DNA of 64,000 nucleotides. It comes from Minicystis rosea. GTDB lineage: Bacteria > Myxococcota_A > Polyangia > Polyangiales > Polyangiaceae. Position numbers and translations under genes: made by a program. Shown in pieces: positions 54,926 to 63,586 of the stretch. The stretch spans positions 9,374,377 to 9,438,376 of the forward strand of contig CP016211.1 in the NCBI GenBank assembly GCA_001931535.1, given 5' to 3'. The stretch's first letter is position 1, and the number at the start of each line of letters is the position of its first letter. The notes below the pieces were generated by a model. The model was not told the origin of the DNA. It made no database searches and saw only the letters and a program-made list of their open reading frames with translations.

Positions 54926-55902
54926 GAATCTGTATCTTCGGCGCCGGCGCCATCGGCGGTCATCTCGGGGTCAAGCTGACCCAAGCCGGCGCCGACGTCA
55001 CCTTCATCGCCCGCGGCGCGCACCTCGAGGCCATGAAGGAGCACGGTGTCCGCTGGATCGAGAATGGCACCACCGTCACCGTGCGACCGCGCTGCGTCGG
55101 CTCCGTCGCCGAGGCCGGCCCGCAGGACTACGTCATCGTCACGCTCAAAGCCCCTTCCCTGCCCGGCGCGGCGCCCGAAATCGCTCGGCTCCTCGGGCCG
55201 GAGACGGCGGTGGTCGCGGCCGTCAATGGGGTTCCCTGGTGGTATTTTCATGCGCTCTCCGGCCCTCATGCCGGCCGCATCGTGGAGAGCGTCGATCCCG
55301 GTGGCATCGTGAGCCGGCATCTGCCGCCGGAGCGGGTGATCGGGTGTGTCGTGTATCCCGCCGCCGAGGTCGTGGCCCCCGGAGTCATCGAGCATCGTTA
55401 TGGCGAGCGCTACACGCTGGGCGAGCCCGACGGGACGAAGAGCGCCCGCGCCACCGCGCTCTCCGAGGCCCTGACGAAAGCAGGCTTGAAAGCGCCGGTG
55501 CGCCCGCGCATCCGTGACGAGCTCTGGGTCAAGCTGTGGGGGAACATGGCCTTCAATCCGGTGAGCCTTTTGACCGGCGCGACGCTCGATCGCATCGTCG
55601 GCGAAGAGCCGACCCGCGTGCTCTGTCGCGCCATGATGCTCGAAGGCCAAGCCATCGCGGAAGCGCTGGGCGTGCGCTTTCCCATCGGCGTCGATCGCCG
55701 CATCGCCGGCGCCGCCGAGGTCGGTGTCCACAAGACATCGATGCTCCAAGATCTCGAGCGCGGCCGTCCCGTGGAAATCGACGCGCTCCTCGGCGCCGTG
55801 GTGGAGCTCGCCGGCGTGGTCGGCGTCGAGGCCCCCATGTCCCGCGCCATCCTCGCCCTGGCGCGACAACGCGCGACCGTCGCAGGTTGCTACGGGGCCT
55901 GA
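54922..55902 (+). CDS. Ketopantoate reductase-family protein (ApbA/PanE)
   Basis: 326 residues from GTG 54922, overlapping the synthetase stop by four bases. The N-terminal NADP site is MRICIFGAGAIGGHLGVKLTQAGADVTFIAR (GAGAIGG motif). The PanE catalytic/substrate region includes VAAVNGVPWWYF, with the catalytic-type Lys/Asn near VIVTLKAPSLPG; the C-terminal helical domain carries ELWVKLWGNMAFNPVSLLTGATLDRI and VGVHKTSMLQDLERGRPVEIDALLGAVVELA. It resembles 2-dehydropantoate 2-reductases, but such paralogues often reduce other alpha-keto acids, for example in degradation pathways. Together with an acyl-CoA synthetase it suggests catabolism of a keto or hydroxy acid rather than pantothenate synthesis; this is an inference from adjacency. 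Confidence 0.88.
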   Translation: MRICIFGAGAIGGHLGVKLTQAGADVTFIARGAHLEAMKEHGVRWIENGTTVTVRPRCVGSVAEAGPQDYVIVTLKAPSLPGAAPEIARLLGPETAVVAAVNGVPWWYFHALSGPHAGRIVESVDPGGIVSRHLPPERVIGCVVYPAAEVVAPGVIEHRYGERYTLGEPDGTKSARATALSEALTKAGLKAPVRPRIRDELWVKLWGNMAFNPVSLLTGATLDRIVGEEPTRVLCRAMMLEGQAIAEALGVRFPIGVDRRIAGAAEVGVHKTSMLQDLERGRPVEIDALLGAVVELAGVVGVEAPMSRAILALARQRATVAGCYGA

Positions 55903-56282
55903 ACGCTCACGCCGCTCACACCTGACCAGCTCTCTCCCGTTCGACCACACCGCCCCTCGGTGACGTCGAAATTCAATGTCGTCGAACGGCACGAGAGCGC
56001 CCCCTCTCGGCCACAAGCACCCTCTGTTTCCAATACGTTTCCCGCCCAACGCCAAGATCCCTCGATACAGAGAATGCCAACCTCTCGTATCTCCACGATC
56101 TCGACATCCATTCTGATGCGGCCCTCACGAACCGCCGTCCAATCTCTGTTTCCGGCGGGTTTCGCCGGGTCGGGCGAAACCGCATCATGCTTGTGGTCCC
56201 ATGTCAGCGACAGCGGTCATCGACTCCCATCCTGCGGCGTCGACATCATCGCTTCTCCATCAACGCTCCATGATGGGCAGGT
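55903..56282. other. Spacer before HMG-CoA synthase gene
   Basis: 380 bases without a supported gene. It is less GC-rich than its surroundings in 55960-56130 and includes an inverted repeat at 56158-56181. It probably contains the promoter of the mvaS gene. Confidence 0.5.
56158..56181. promoter_or_regulatory. Inverted repeat upstream of the HMG-CoA synthase gene
   Basis: GGTTTCGCC-(6)-GGCGAAACC is a perfect 9-base inverted repeat about 100 bases before the mvaS start and 255 bases after the previous gene. It could be an operator or a terminator; I cannot tell which. Confidence 0.45.
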
Positions 56283-57518
56283 ATGAATGGAGACATGCAC
56301 GACCCTTCTCGGCTCCCTTCCATTGGTATCGATGCCATCGCCCTCGCGGTCCCGCGCGCCTATGTGGATTTGCGCGATCTCGCGGAGGCGCGCGGCATCC
56401 CCGCGGGCAAGTATCTGAATGGCCTCGGCGTGGAGCAGATGTCGGTGGCCGCGGCGGACGAAGATCCCGTGGTGCTCGCCGTCAACGCCGCGCGCCGCGC
56501 GCTCGCGCTCTCGGGGGTGTCGCCGAGCGACATCGGCCTGTGCGTGACGGGCACGGAGACGGCGGTGGATCACTCGAAGCCGGTGGCGGCCTTCGTTCAT
56601 GGGCTCTTGGGCCTGTCCACGGCGTGCCGCGCCTTCGAGACGAAGCACGCCTGCTTCGGCGGCACGGCGGGCCTGCTCGGCGCGCTCGATTGGATCGCGA
56701 GCGGATCGGCGCGCGGGCGGGCCGCGCTCATCGTGTGCACGGACATCGCGCGTTATGCGCTCGGCTCGGCGGGCGAGCCCACGCAGGGCGCGGGCGCCGT
56801 CGCGCTCGTGGTGCGCGAGCGGCCGCGCCTCGTCGCGTTGGAGGTGGGCGCGAGCGGATCGTATGCGCGCGACGTCTACGATTTCTGGCGCCCGCTCGAT
56901 CGCAAGGAAGCGCTGGTCGACGGGCACTTCTCGGTGGAGTGCTATCTCGACGCGCTCGCGGGCGCTTATCGCGAATGGCAGGCCTTGGGCGGCGCCGAGC
57001 GCGGGCCGCTCGCGCGGACTTGCTATCACGTGCCCTACGGCAAGATGGCGAGCAAGGCGCACCGGCGCCGCAAGCAGATCGATGGGCTCGGCGACGCCGA
57101 GGCCGACGCGAGCTTCGCCGTCGAGGTGGCGCCGTCGCTCGTGCTGCCGTCGCGCGTGGGCAACGTCTACACGGGCTCGCTCTACCTCGCGCTCGCGTCG
57201 CTGCTCCAGCGCGAAGCGCCGGTGCTCGAAGGGCAGCGCATCGGCCTCTTCAGCTATGGATCGGGCTGCGCCGCCGAGTTCTTCGCGGGCACCGTCGTGC
57301 CCGGCGCCGCCGCACGGGTCGAGGCGCTCCGCATCGACGAGCCGCTCGCGGATCGCCGCCGCCTCACCATCCCCGAATACGAAGAGCTCCGGCGCGGCGA
57401 CGTGGCCGCCGATCGCCGCCCCTCCGCGAGCACCGCCTCGCCCGGGCGGGCCGCACAAGGGCCGGTATCGTTCCTCGGGATCGATCCGGTCGAGCGACGC
57501 GTCTATGGCACCACGTGA
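56283..57518 (+). CDS. mvaS: Hydroxymethylglutaryl-CoA synthase
   Basis: 411 residues. This enzyme condenses acetyl-CoA with acetoacetyl-CoA to HMG-CoA, the first committed step of the mevalonate pathway used by myxobacteria for isoprenoids. The thiolase-fold residues are visible: Glu92 in VTGTETAVDHSKP, nucleophile Cys124 in ETKHACFGGTAG, and His249 in CYHVPYGKMASKAHRRRKQ. Also GNVYTGSLYLALASLL and GLFSYGSGCAAEFFAG. The start could be the second Met (56295). It stands alone with its own upstream region, so no other mevalonate gene is in the window. A polyketide-type HMGS homologue (beta-branching) is possible but no PKS is nearby. Confidence 0.93.
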   Translation: MNGDMHDPSRLPSIGIDAIALAVPRAYVDLRDLAEARGIPAGKYLNGLGVEQMSVAAADEDPVVLAVNAARRALALSGVSPSDIGLCVTGTETAVDHSKPVAAFVHGLLGLSTACRAFETKHACFGGTAGLLGALDWIASGSARGRAALIVCTDIARYALGSAGEPTQGAGAVALVVRERPRLVALEVGASGSYARDVYDFWRPLDRKEALVDGHFSVECYLDALAGAYREWQALGGAERGPLARTCYHVPYGKMASKAHRRRKQIDGLGDAEADASFAVEVAPSLVLPSRVGNVYTGSLYLALASLLQREAPVLEGQRIGLFSYGSGCAAEFFAGTVVPGAAARVEALRIDEPLADRRRLTIPEYEELRRGDVAADRRPSASTASPGRAAQGPVSFLGIDPVERRVYGTT

Positions 57519-57988
57519 CCAAGCCGCCATTCGCCCTGGACCAACCTCCAAAGCATCCATAGATGCTGTCATACAGAGGTGACACGAATGGCCCGAGGCG
57601 AGAGCGCCTTTGGCACGAGCGTGGAGCCATCGTGTGACGTTCGCCCTCTCTCCACCCACGTGAACACGCGCTGCCCGGTCGGCGCCCGCCTCCGGGTGCG
57701 CCAGGCGCGATCTACATCGTTTTCCTGATTAGCTTTCGGGTGCCCCCCAGTCGTCGATGAATCGCGCCGGCCGCTATCGTGCCAACGACGTACGGCGCGG
57801 AGGCTGTTCATGGATCCGGCAAAGTCGCAAAACCCCCGGCACGACACCGTGGCGAGGGATGGGGAAATGCCTTTCTCGGATGGGCTCTTATCCGCGGTGC
57901 GCTGCCGAAGGCACCCGCGTTTGATCGCGGAGGGCGCGCGTCACGCACGAGCGGAGAGGCGCGAGGCACCGTGGATGGGAGGCGCGTC
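57519..57988. other. Spacer before the hybrid kinase
   Basis: 470 bases. An open frame continues upstream of the kinase start through 57779, but residues before MTDDDAAIL lack conserved character. The AT-richer segment around 57710-57750 (ATCGTTTTCCTGATTAGC) is a candidate promoter. No other feature seen. Confidence 0.4.
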
Positions 57989-60097
57989 ATGACGGACGAC
58001 GACGCAGCCATCCTCGTGGTGGACGACAAGCCGGAGGCGATCCTCGCCATCGAGGTCGCGCTCGGCACGCTCGGGCAGCACGTGGTCCGCGCCGGCTCGG
58101 GACGAGAGGCCCTTCGTCACGTGTTGGCGCAGCCGTTCGCGTTGATGTTGCTCGACGTCAACATGCCCGACATGAATGGCTTCGAGACGGCGGAGCTCAT
58201 CCGCAGGCACCGGCACGCGAAGGACACGCCCATCATCTTCCTCACGGGATCGAGCGACGATCTCCACGAGCACCGGGGCTACTCGCTCGGCGCGGTCGAC
58301 TTCATCGTCAAGCCGGTGCACGAGGACGTGCTCCGCACCAAGGTCGCCGTCTTCGTGGAGCAGTACCGCGCCACCGAACGCGCGCGCCAGCAGGCCCAGC
58401 GCCTCCAGGCGCGGGCGACCCAGATCCATCGGCTCACGCGCGCCTCGCTGCGCGTGAGCACGGCGGGCACGGTCGACGGGATCGCGCGCGCCCTGACCGA
58501 GGAAGCACGCGACGTCATCGGCACGCACCAAGCGCTCACCATGCTCTGGTTTCCGAGCGCCGCGGCGATGCGCAGCGGCCCGGATCGACGCGCGCTCACG
58601 GTGGTGTCGCTCTCGGACAAACACGCCGAGCTGCGCGAGCAGAGCCTCGAAGCGCCGCCCGGCCTCGCGGCGTTCGCGCGCGAGCGCAACGCGCCCTTCC
58701 GCAGGAGCGAGCGCGAGCTCGCCGAGAACGGTGATTGGACGCGCACGGCCGGCGGGATGCTGCATCTCCGCGGCTGCCTCGTGGCTCCGCTCGTGGATGT
58801 GGACGGGCGCAACATGGGCTTCGTGCTGCTCTCCGATCGCATGCACGGCGAGCTCTCCGACGACGACGAGGCCATCTTGGTGCAGCTCGCGCAGCTCGCC
58901 TCGGTGGCGGTGCAGAACGCGTTCCTCATCGCCTCGCGCGAGGCGCATAGGCTCGAAGAAGATCTCCTGGCCACGCTCTCCCACGAGCTGCGCACGCCGC
59001 TCAGCGCCATCCTCGGGTGGACACGAATGATGCGGGCCACCGCGCCTTCGCCGGAGAAGCTGGCCCGCGGGCTCGAGGTGATCGAGCGCAACGTGGACGC
59101 GCAGACGCGGCTCATCGAGGAGCTGCTCGACGTCTCCCGCATCGCGAGCGGCAAGCTGCTCGTCGAACGGCACCCGATGCTGCTCGTGCCCATCGTGCAG
59201 ACGGCGGTCGACGCCGTGCGTCCATCGGCCGAAGCACGCGGCCTCACGCTCCACGTCACCTTGGCCGGCGATGTCCCGCGCATCTCCGGAGACCCGGATC
59301 GGCTGCAGCAAGTCATCAGCAACCTGCTCTCCAATGCGGTGAAGTTCACGCCGCGCGGCGGCCGGATCGCGATCCACCTCGCGGCGCAGGAGGGGATGCT
59401 CGAGCTGCGCGTGTCCGACACGGGGATCGGGCTCCGCGCCGACCACCTGCCCTTCGTCTTCGATCGCTTCTGGCAAGCGGAAGGCGGCAGCCGTCGCCAG
59501 CACGGTGGGCTCGGGATCGGGCTCGCGCTGGTGCGGCACCTCATCGAGCTGCACGATGGCGTGGTGCGCGTCGAGAGCGCCGGTGAAGGCTTGGGCACGA
59601 CCTTCACCGTGCGCATCCCGACGATGCCCGAAGCAGAAGCGCGCGACGCCGCTCCTCCCACCGCCCGCAGCGCGCTCGGCACGCCCGATCTCGCGGGCGT
59701 ACGCGTCCTCCTCGTCGAGGACGAGGTCGACTCGCGCGAGCTGCTCCGCGAGACATTGGAGCAACACCGTGCCCGCGTCACAGCGGTCGGCTCGGTGGGC
59801 GAGGCCATCGTGGCCTTGGGATCGTCACGCCCGCACGTGCTCGTGAGCGACATCGCCATGCCCGGCGCCGACGGCTACGATCTCATCCGCCACCTCCGCA
59901 GCCGCCACGCCGCCGAGGGCGGCGACATCCCCGCCCTGGCCCTCACGGCGTACACGCGCAGCGAAGATCGCGCCCGCACGCTCGCCGCCGGCTTCCAGAT
60001 GCACGCGAGCAAGCCCTTCGAGCCGCTCGACATCGTCTCCGCCGTCGCGCAGCTCGCCGCCTCGACGCGCCCCGTCCATGTCGATGGCGCGTGGTAA
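57989..60097 (+). CDS. Hybrid histidine kinase, REC-GAF-HisKA-HATPase-REC
   Basis: About 702 residues from ATG 57989 (an in-frame upstream extension to 57779 looks non-coding). Residues ~1-120 are a receiver domain: AAILVVDDKPEAILAIEVAL, MLLDVNMPDMNGFETAEL (phospho-Asp), with IIFLTG and the KPVHEDVL lysine. A GAF-like domain follows (~150-310, LTRASLRVSTAGTVDGIARALTEEARDVIG to LASVAVQNAFL). HisKA has the phospho-His in EDLLATLSHELRTPLSAILGWTRMM; HATPase carries VISNLLSNAVKFTPRGG, DTGIGL and GLGIGLALVRHLIELHDG. The last ~130 residues are a second receiver (VRVLLVEDEVDSRELL, VLVSDIAMPGADGYDLI, LTAYTRSEDRARTLAAGF, KPFEPLDIV). All catalytic positions look intact. It is cytoplasmic, so it senses an internal cue. 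Confidence 0.95.
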   Translation: MTDDDAAILVVDDKPEAILAIEVALGTLGQHVVRAGSGREALRHVLAQPFALMLLDVNMPDMNGFETAELIRRHRHAKDTPIIFLTGSSDDLHEHRGYSLGAVDFIVKPVHEDVLRTKVAVFVEQYRATERARQQAQRLQARATQIHRLTRASLRVSTAGTVDGIARALTEEARDVIGTHQALTMLWFPSAAAMRSGPDRRALTVVSLSDKHAELREQSLEAPPGLAAFARERNAPFRRSERELAENGDWTRTAGGMLHLRGCLVAPLVDVDGRNMGFVLLSDRMHGELSDDDEAILVQLAQLASVAVQNAFLIASREAHRLEEDLLATLSHELRTPLSAILGWTRMMRATAPSPEKLARGLEVIERNVDAQTRLIEELLDVSRIASGKLLVERHPMLLVPIVQTAVDAVRPSAEARGLTLHVTLAGDVPRISGDPDRLQQVISNLLSNAVKFTPRGGRIAIHLAAQEGMLELRVSDTGIGLRADHLPFVFDRFWQAEGGSRRQHGGLGIGLALVRHLIELHDGVVRVESAGEGLGTTFTVRIPTMPEAEARDAAPPTARSALGTPDLAGVRVLLVEDEVDSRELLRETLEQHRARVTAVGSVGEAIVALGSSRPHVLVSDIAMPGADGYDLIRHLRSRHAAEGGDIPALALTAYTRSEDRARTLAAGFQMHASKPFEPLDIVSAVAQLAASTRPVHVDGAW

Positions 60098-60128
60098 TCG
60101 CATCACGCTCGGGATATAAGCATCCCCG

Positions 60129-60956
60129 ATGTTCTCCCCGAGCGAGCTCTTCGTCCTCTTGGACTTCGATCACACCGGCACGCTCTCGGCGTTCCCCACC
60201 CCCGAGGAGATCGCCGCCTACCTCGGCCCCGAGGCCTCCGTGAGCCGATCGGGTGCAACCTTCGTGGATGTGGCGGGACAACCCCGATTCCGCGCCGGGC
60301 TGAATCACCTGTATGCACCGCCCCGGGCGCTCCTCGACGCGAATCTTTGGCGCTGCCGGCTCGACCTCGGAGACTTCCCGTCGGGAGAGAGCGCGACGTG
60401 GACGCACCTGTCCGAGTGGATGTCGAGCTACCTCGAAGACACGTTGAAGCGCGAGCCGAAGAGCAAGCGCCGACATGGATATCGACGCTACCGCGGTGAG
60501 GGCGTGATGGTCGATTTCGCCCCCACGCCGCCGAGCCAAGTCGACGCCTCGCAGCGCGGGCAAATCGAGCTTCAAATCATGCACGACGAGCCCAACCTCG
60601 CCACCGTGAGGCGGATTCTGCGCCTGCGCGAAGACGTGGTCTTGGCCGGCGAGGGCGCGACGATCCCGAGCGATTGGGACTTTCACCTCACGGCCACCGT
60701 GGTCGAGACCGAGGTGCGTTTGCGCTGGTCGGCGCTCCTCCACGGAGGGCTGAACGACGCGCAGCGATGCACCACGTGGATGACGTTCTTTCTCCAGGAC
60801 ACGTTCGGATTCGGCACGAAAAACGGCGCGCCGGAGCACGCGACCCGCTGGGAAGCACCAGGCCCGGCAGGCCGAGCCGGGGCCGATGTGGTGTTGTTCA
60901 ATCACACGGACGGCCGGCGGCACACGGGGGAGATCAGGTTTCCTGTGGGGTGGTGA
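60129..60956 (+). CDS. Unknown cytoplasmic protein
   Basis: 275 residues, 31 bases after the hybrid kinase on the same strand. It starts MFSPSELFVLLDFDHTGTLSAFPTPEEIAAYLGP, then PRALLDANLWRCRLDLGDFPSGESATWTHLSEWM and a run of beta strands (IELQIMHDEPNLATVRRILRL, WDFHLTATVVETEVRLRWSALLHGGL), ending in aromatic NHTDGRRHTGEIRF. No signal peptide or known motif. Because it directly follows the kinase it may be a target or partner, but nothing in the sequence supports that further. Confidence 0.74.
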   Translation: MFSPSELFVLLDFDHTGTLSAFPTPEEIAAYLGPEASVSRSGATFVDVAGQPRFRAGLNHLYAPPRALLDANLWRCRLDLGDFPSGESATWTHLSEWMSSYLEDTLKREPKSKRRHGYRRYRGEGVMVDFAPTPPSQVDASQRGQIELQIMHDEPNLATVRRILRLREDVVLAGEGATIPSDWDFHLTATVVETEVRLRWSALLHGGLNDAQRCTTWMTFFLQDTFGFGTKNGAPEHATRWEAPGPAGRAGADVVLFNHTDGRRHTGEIRFPVGW

Positions 60957-60968
60957 GTCGAGGCTCGC

Positions 60969-62606
60969 TCAACTCAAACCAACCTCGCCCCGCATGGCCT
61001 CGAGCTCCATCAAGGCACGTGTCGCGAGCGGGCCGGAGACGCGGAGATACTTCAACGCATCTGCGAGACCGGCGCCGTTGTTGAGCGGGAAGCCGCGGAT
61101 GCCTTGGTTGAACCAGCCGAGCGCGGTGACCATGCCCCGCACGGTGGAAGCGTCCGTGACGACCGCCGCGAGCACGGAGACCTGCGGAAGCAGGTCGCGG
61201 AGGACCATGCGCTGCTTGGCGCTGGGCCCGCCGCCCGCGGTCAGCGCGAGCACGCCAATCCGCTCTTGGGCCATCTTCTTCCGGCAGAAATGGACGTATG
61301 CATACCAATCCTCGTCCGTCGGTGTCTCGGCCGAGAGCACCGAGATCACCAGCGAGCCGACCTCGCGAAACACCATCGACTTGGGTGCTTCGATCGCATC
61401 CGGCGCCCGCGCGCTGCGGCGGCGCGCGGTGGCGCGCGGATCTTCGGAGCGCGCCGCGCCCCGCGTGCTCGGGCCGGCGCGGAACGGATCACTGGCCACG
61501 ATGGGCCCGGAGACCACGGGGCGCTCGAGCTCTTTGAGCGCCTCGTGAAGCTCCATCCCCGAGGCGTAACGCGCGTCCGGATCGCGCGACAGGCACCGAG
61601 CGATGATGGCCGCGAACGTGGGCGACACCGTCGGCACCAGCGCGCTCAAGAGCGGTGCATCGCGCGTCTGCACGGCATGCGAGAGCGCGTGCGCGGGCAC
61701 GTCCCCATACGGCGCGCGCCCAGCGCACAGGTCGAAGAGGAGCGCACCGAGCGAATAGACATCCGATTGCGTCGTCGCGCGCCCGAGCCAACCCTCCGGC
61801 GCCATGTAGCCGGGCGTCCCGACGACAGCCCTGGTATCGGTCAGAAGCACCGCGTCGTTGTTCAGCACCGGCGCGGCCATCTGATCCCGAGCGCGCAGCG
61901 TGGGCGCCGCCGGCGCATGCACGGAGTCCGATTGCAAAACCATGCTCGGCGTGGAGAGGCGCGTGGCCACTTTGGCGAGGCCGAAGTCGAGCAGTTTGAC
62001 CTGACCATCATGGGTCAGCATGGCATTGTCGGGCTTGATGTCGCGATGGAGCACGCCGCTCCGGTGCGCGGCCGCGAGCCCCGAGGACAAGAGGACACCG
62101 ATCTCGAGCGCCCGAGACCAATGGACGGGCTTCGTGATCTTGTCGAGCGTCTTGCCGGAGAGAAACTCCATGACGAGATAAGGGCGCCCGTCGAACTCTT
62201 TGACGTCGTAAATCGTGAGGACGTTCGGGTGTTGAATCCGCGCCGTGGCGCGCGCCTCGACCATGAAGCGCTGCCGCGCCGTGGCATCCGGCTCGATCCC
62301 GAGGATGAACTTCACTGCCACGCTGCGTTGGAGATCTCCGTCCCACGCGCGATAGACCTGGCCCATGCCTCCGCTGCCGACGATGCGCTCGATACCGTAC
62401 TTGCCGACGACCGCCGGAGGCCGCCACGTGCACACCGCCGACTGCGCACCATGATTCATCGCCTCCACGGACGGCGCGATCTCCGTCCGCGCAGTTTCGA
62501 GCGGCGCCTCGCCGACGGCCGCGACGTTCTTCAGCGGGGCGGCGGGCGCCTCGACATCCTTGCCTTCGCCGGACGTTCCAGAGCGGGTGTGTTCGCCACT
62601 TCCCAT
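60969..62606 (-). CDS. Ser/Thr protein kinase with STAS-like C-terminal domain
   Basis: 545 residues from ATG 62606 (AAGGAGGA ribosome site). The kinase domain begins at ~66: IVGSGGMGQVYRAWDGD (glycine loop), Lys99 in SVAVKFIL, HRDIKPDNAML (Asp189), LLDFGLAK (Asp207) and TPGYMAPEGWL (activation segment with E-G instead of the usual A-P-E-Q). The kinase ends near 365. After a basic Ser/Arg linker (ARRRSARAPDAIE) the last ~115 residues read MVFREVGSLVISVLSAETPTDEDWYAYV, then GVLALTAGGGPSAKQRMVL and GWFNQGIRGFPLN, which resembles STAS/SpoIIAA-like domains seen in several myxobacterial kinases. There is no membrane helix, so it is cytosolic. Target unknown. Confidence 0.9.
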   Translation of the reverse strand: MGSGEHTRSGTSGEGKDVEAPAAPLKNVAAVGEAPLETARTEIAPSVEAMNHGAQSAVCTWRPPAVVGKYGIERIVGSGGMGQVYRAWDGDLQRSVAVKFILGIEPDATARQRFMVEARATARIQHPNVLTIYDVKEFDGRPYLVMEFLSGKTLDKITKPVHWSRALEIGVLLSSGLAAAHRSGVLHRDIKPDNAMLTHDGQVKLLDFGLAKVATRLSTPSMVLQSDSVHAPAAPTLRARDQMAAPVLNNDAVLLTDTRAVVGTPGYMAPEGWLGRATTQSDVYSLGALLFDLCAGRAPYGDVPAHALSHAVQTRDAPLLSALVPTVSPTFAAIIARCLSRDPDARYASGMELHEALKELERPVVSGPIVASDPFRAGPSTRGAARSEDPRATARRRSARAPDAIEAPKSMVFREVGSLVISVLSAETPTDEDWYAYVHFCRKKMAQERIGVLALTAGGGPSAKQRMVLRDLLPQVSVLAAVVTDASTVRGMVTALGWFNQGIRGFPLNNGAGLADALKYLRVSGPLATRALMELEAMRGEVGLS

Positions 62607-63586
62607 TTTCCTCCTTCGCCCCAAACCGAGGTCCAGCGTGCCCACGAGGCCTCTCGGCCCGAGACACCTACAACGGCGCTGCGCGCACTTCGGGGTCACC
62701 GGGTCGACGCCGCCGCGTCAGCCATCGGGTGCGCATTCACCGTCAGTCTTTACGCCGTCTGCTTGTGCAGCTTCAATGCCAGAGGCAGCGAGCAATATTT
62801 ATTCGGCGGTTTGTTGGTATCCTGTGGAGAACTTTGCAGCGCACGGTGATGGACGCTTGTTGGTCGTCTCCACACGTCAACACGAGCCAACAAATCGTGC
62901 GCGCTGGGTACTACGATATTCGTGCATGGGAGTGCGTCCGTCCAAACGATGGATCGGATGCGCTCGGGGCGGTCTTCGTCGCTGCATCCTCGCAGGATCC
63001 CGCGCGACATCCACCCTGCGCCGATCCGCGGGAACGCGATCCTCGATCTCGAGCCCCACCGCGCCAAACCATTCTCCTGCCAACCGCAGGCAATGAGCCC
63101 ATGGATCTCGAACATGGCATCTGCGTCACGGCTTCGGCGGCACTCGGAAGAAGCGGCTTCGAGGAGACACTTTTCGCAATCGCAGCTCCATATCCATGAG
63201 AGCGAGTCGATATCCATCCTGCGCGTCCCCGGCGGATTCGGGGCATGAGAAAGGCCTCTTCAGGCATCCATCTTCGACGCGGGAAGTCAAAGCCATCTCC
63301 GCAGAGGAGCACGGCAAGAGCAGCGCTGCCATGGAGGCCTCCCTGTCGTGCGGCAATCTCGGGCGCGGAGTGGAGACCAGGATCGCGGATGACTCCACAT
63401 ATGTCGGAAAGGCGCGTTTTGGAGGCCTTCGGAAGAGGCGAATGATCCCGTGTCGAAGACGTTCGCGCCGGATCTCCGGGCAAAGCTGGTGAATCTCGCG
63501 GGCGAGCTCGGGCATCGAGGAATGGCACATCCATCGATGCACCGGCGCCGATACACGGGAGGACGCAATCGGGCTAAGCTCCGGCC
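62607..63586. other. Long spacer without a supported gene
   Basis: 980 bases between the kinase start and hemB. Frames on both strands (for example 62750-63217 and 63126-63542 on the minus strand) exist but overlap one another, have poor codon character and no recognisable domain. A notably lower-GC patch around 62790-62830 (GCAATATTTATTCGG) may be a promoter for the kinase gene. I see no RNA gene or repeat. Confidence 0.45.

Noticed and set aside
57779..57988. Upstream extension of the hybrid kinase gene
   Set aside because: Residues before MTDDDAAIL lack domain character; the receiver domain begins directly at the chosen ATG.
62750..63217. Minus-strand frame before hemB, 155 codons
   Set aside because: Overlaps a competing frame on the same strand, no domain, and codon choice unlike neighbouring genes. 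Could be a decayed gene but not supported.
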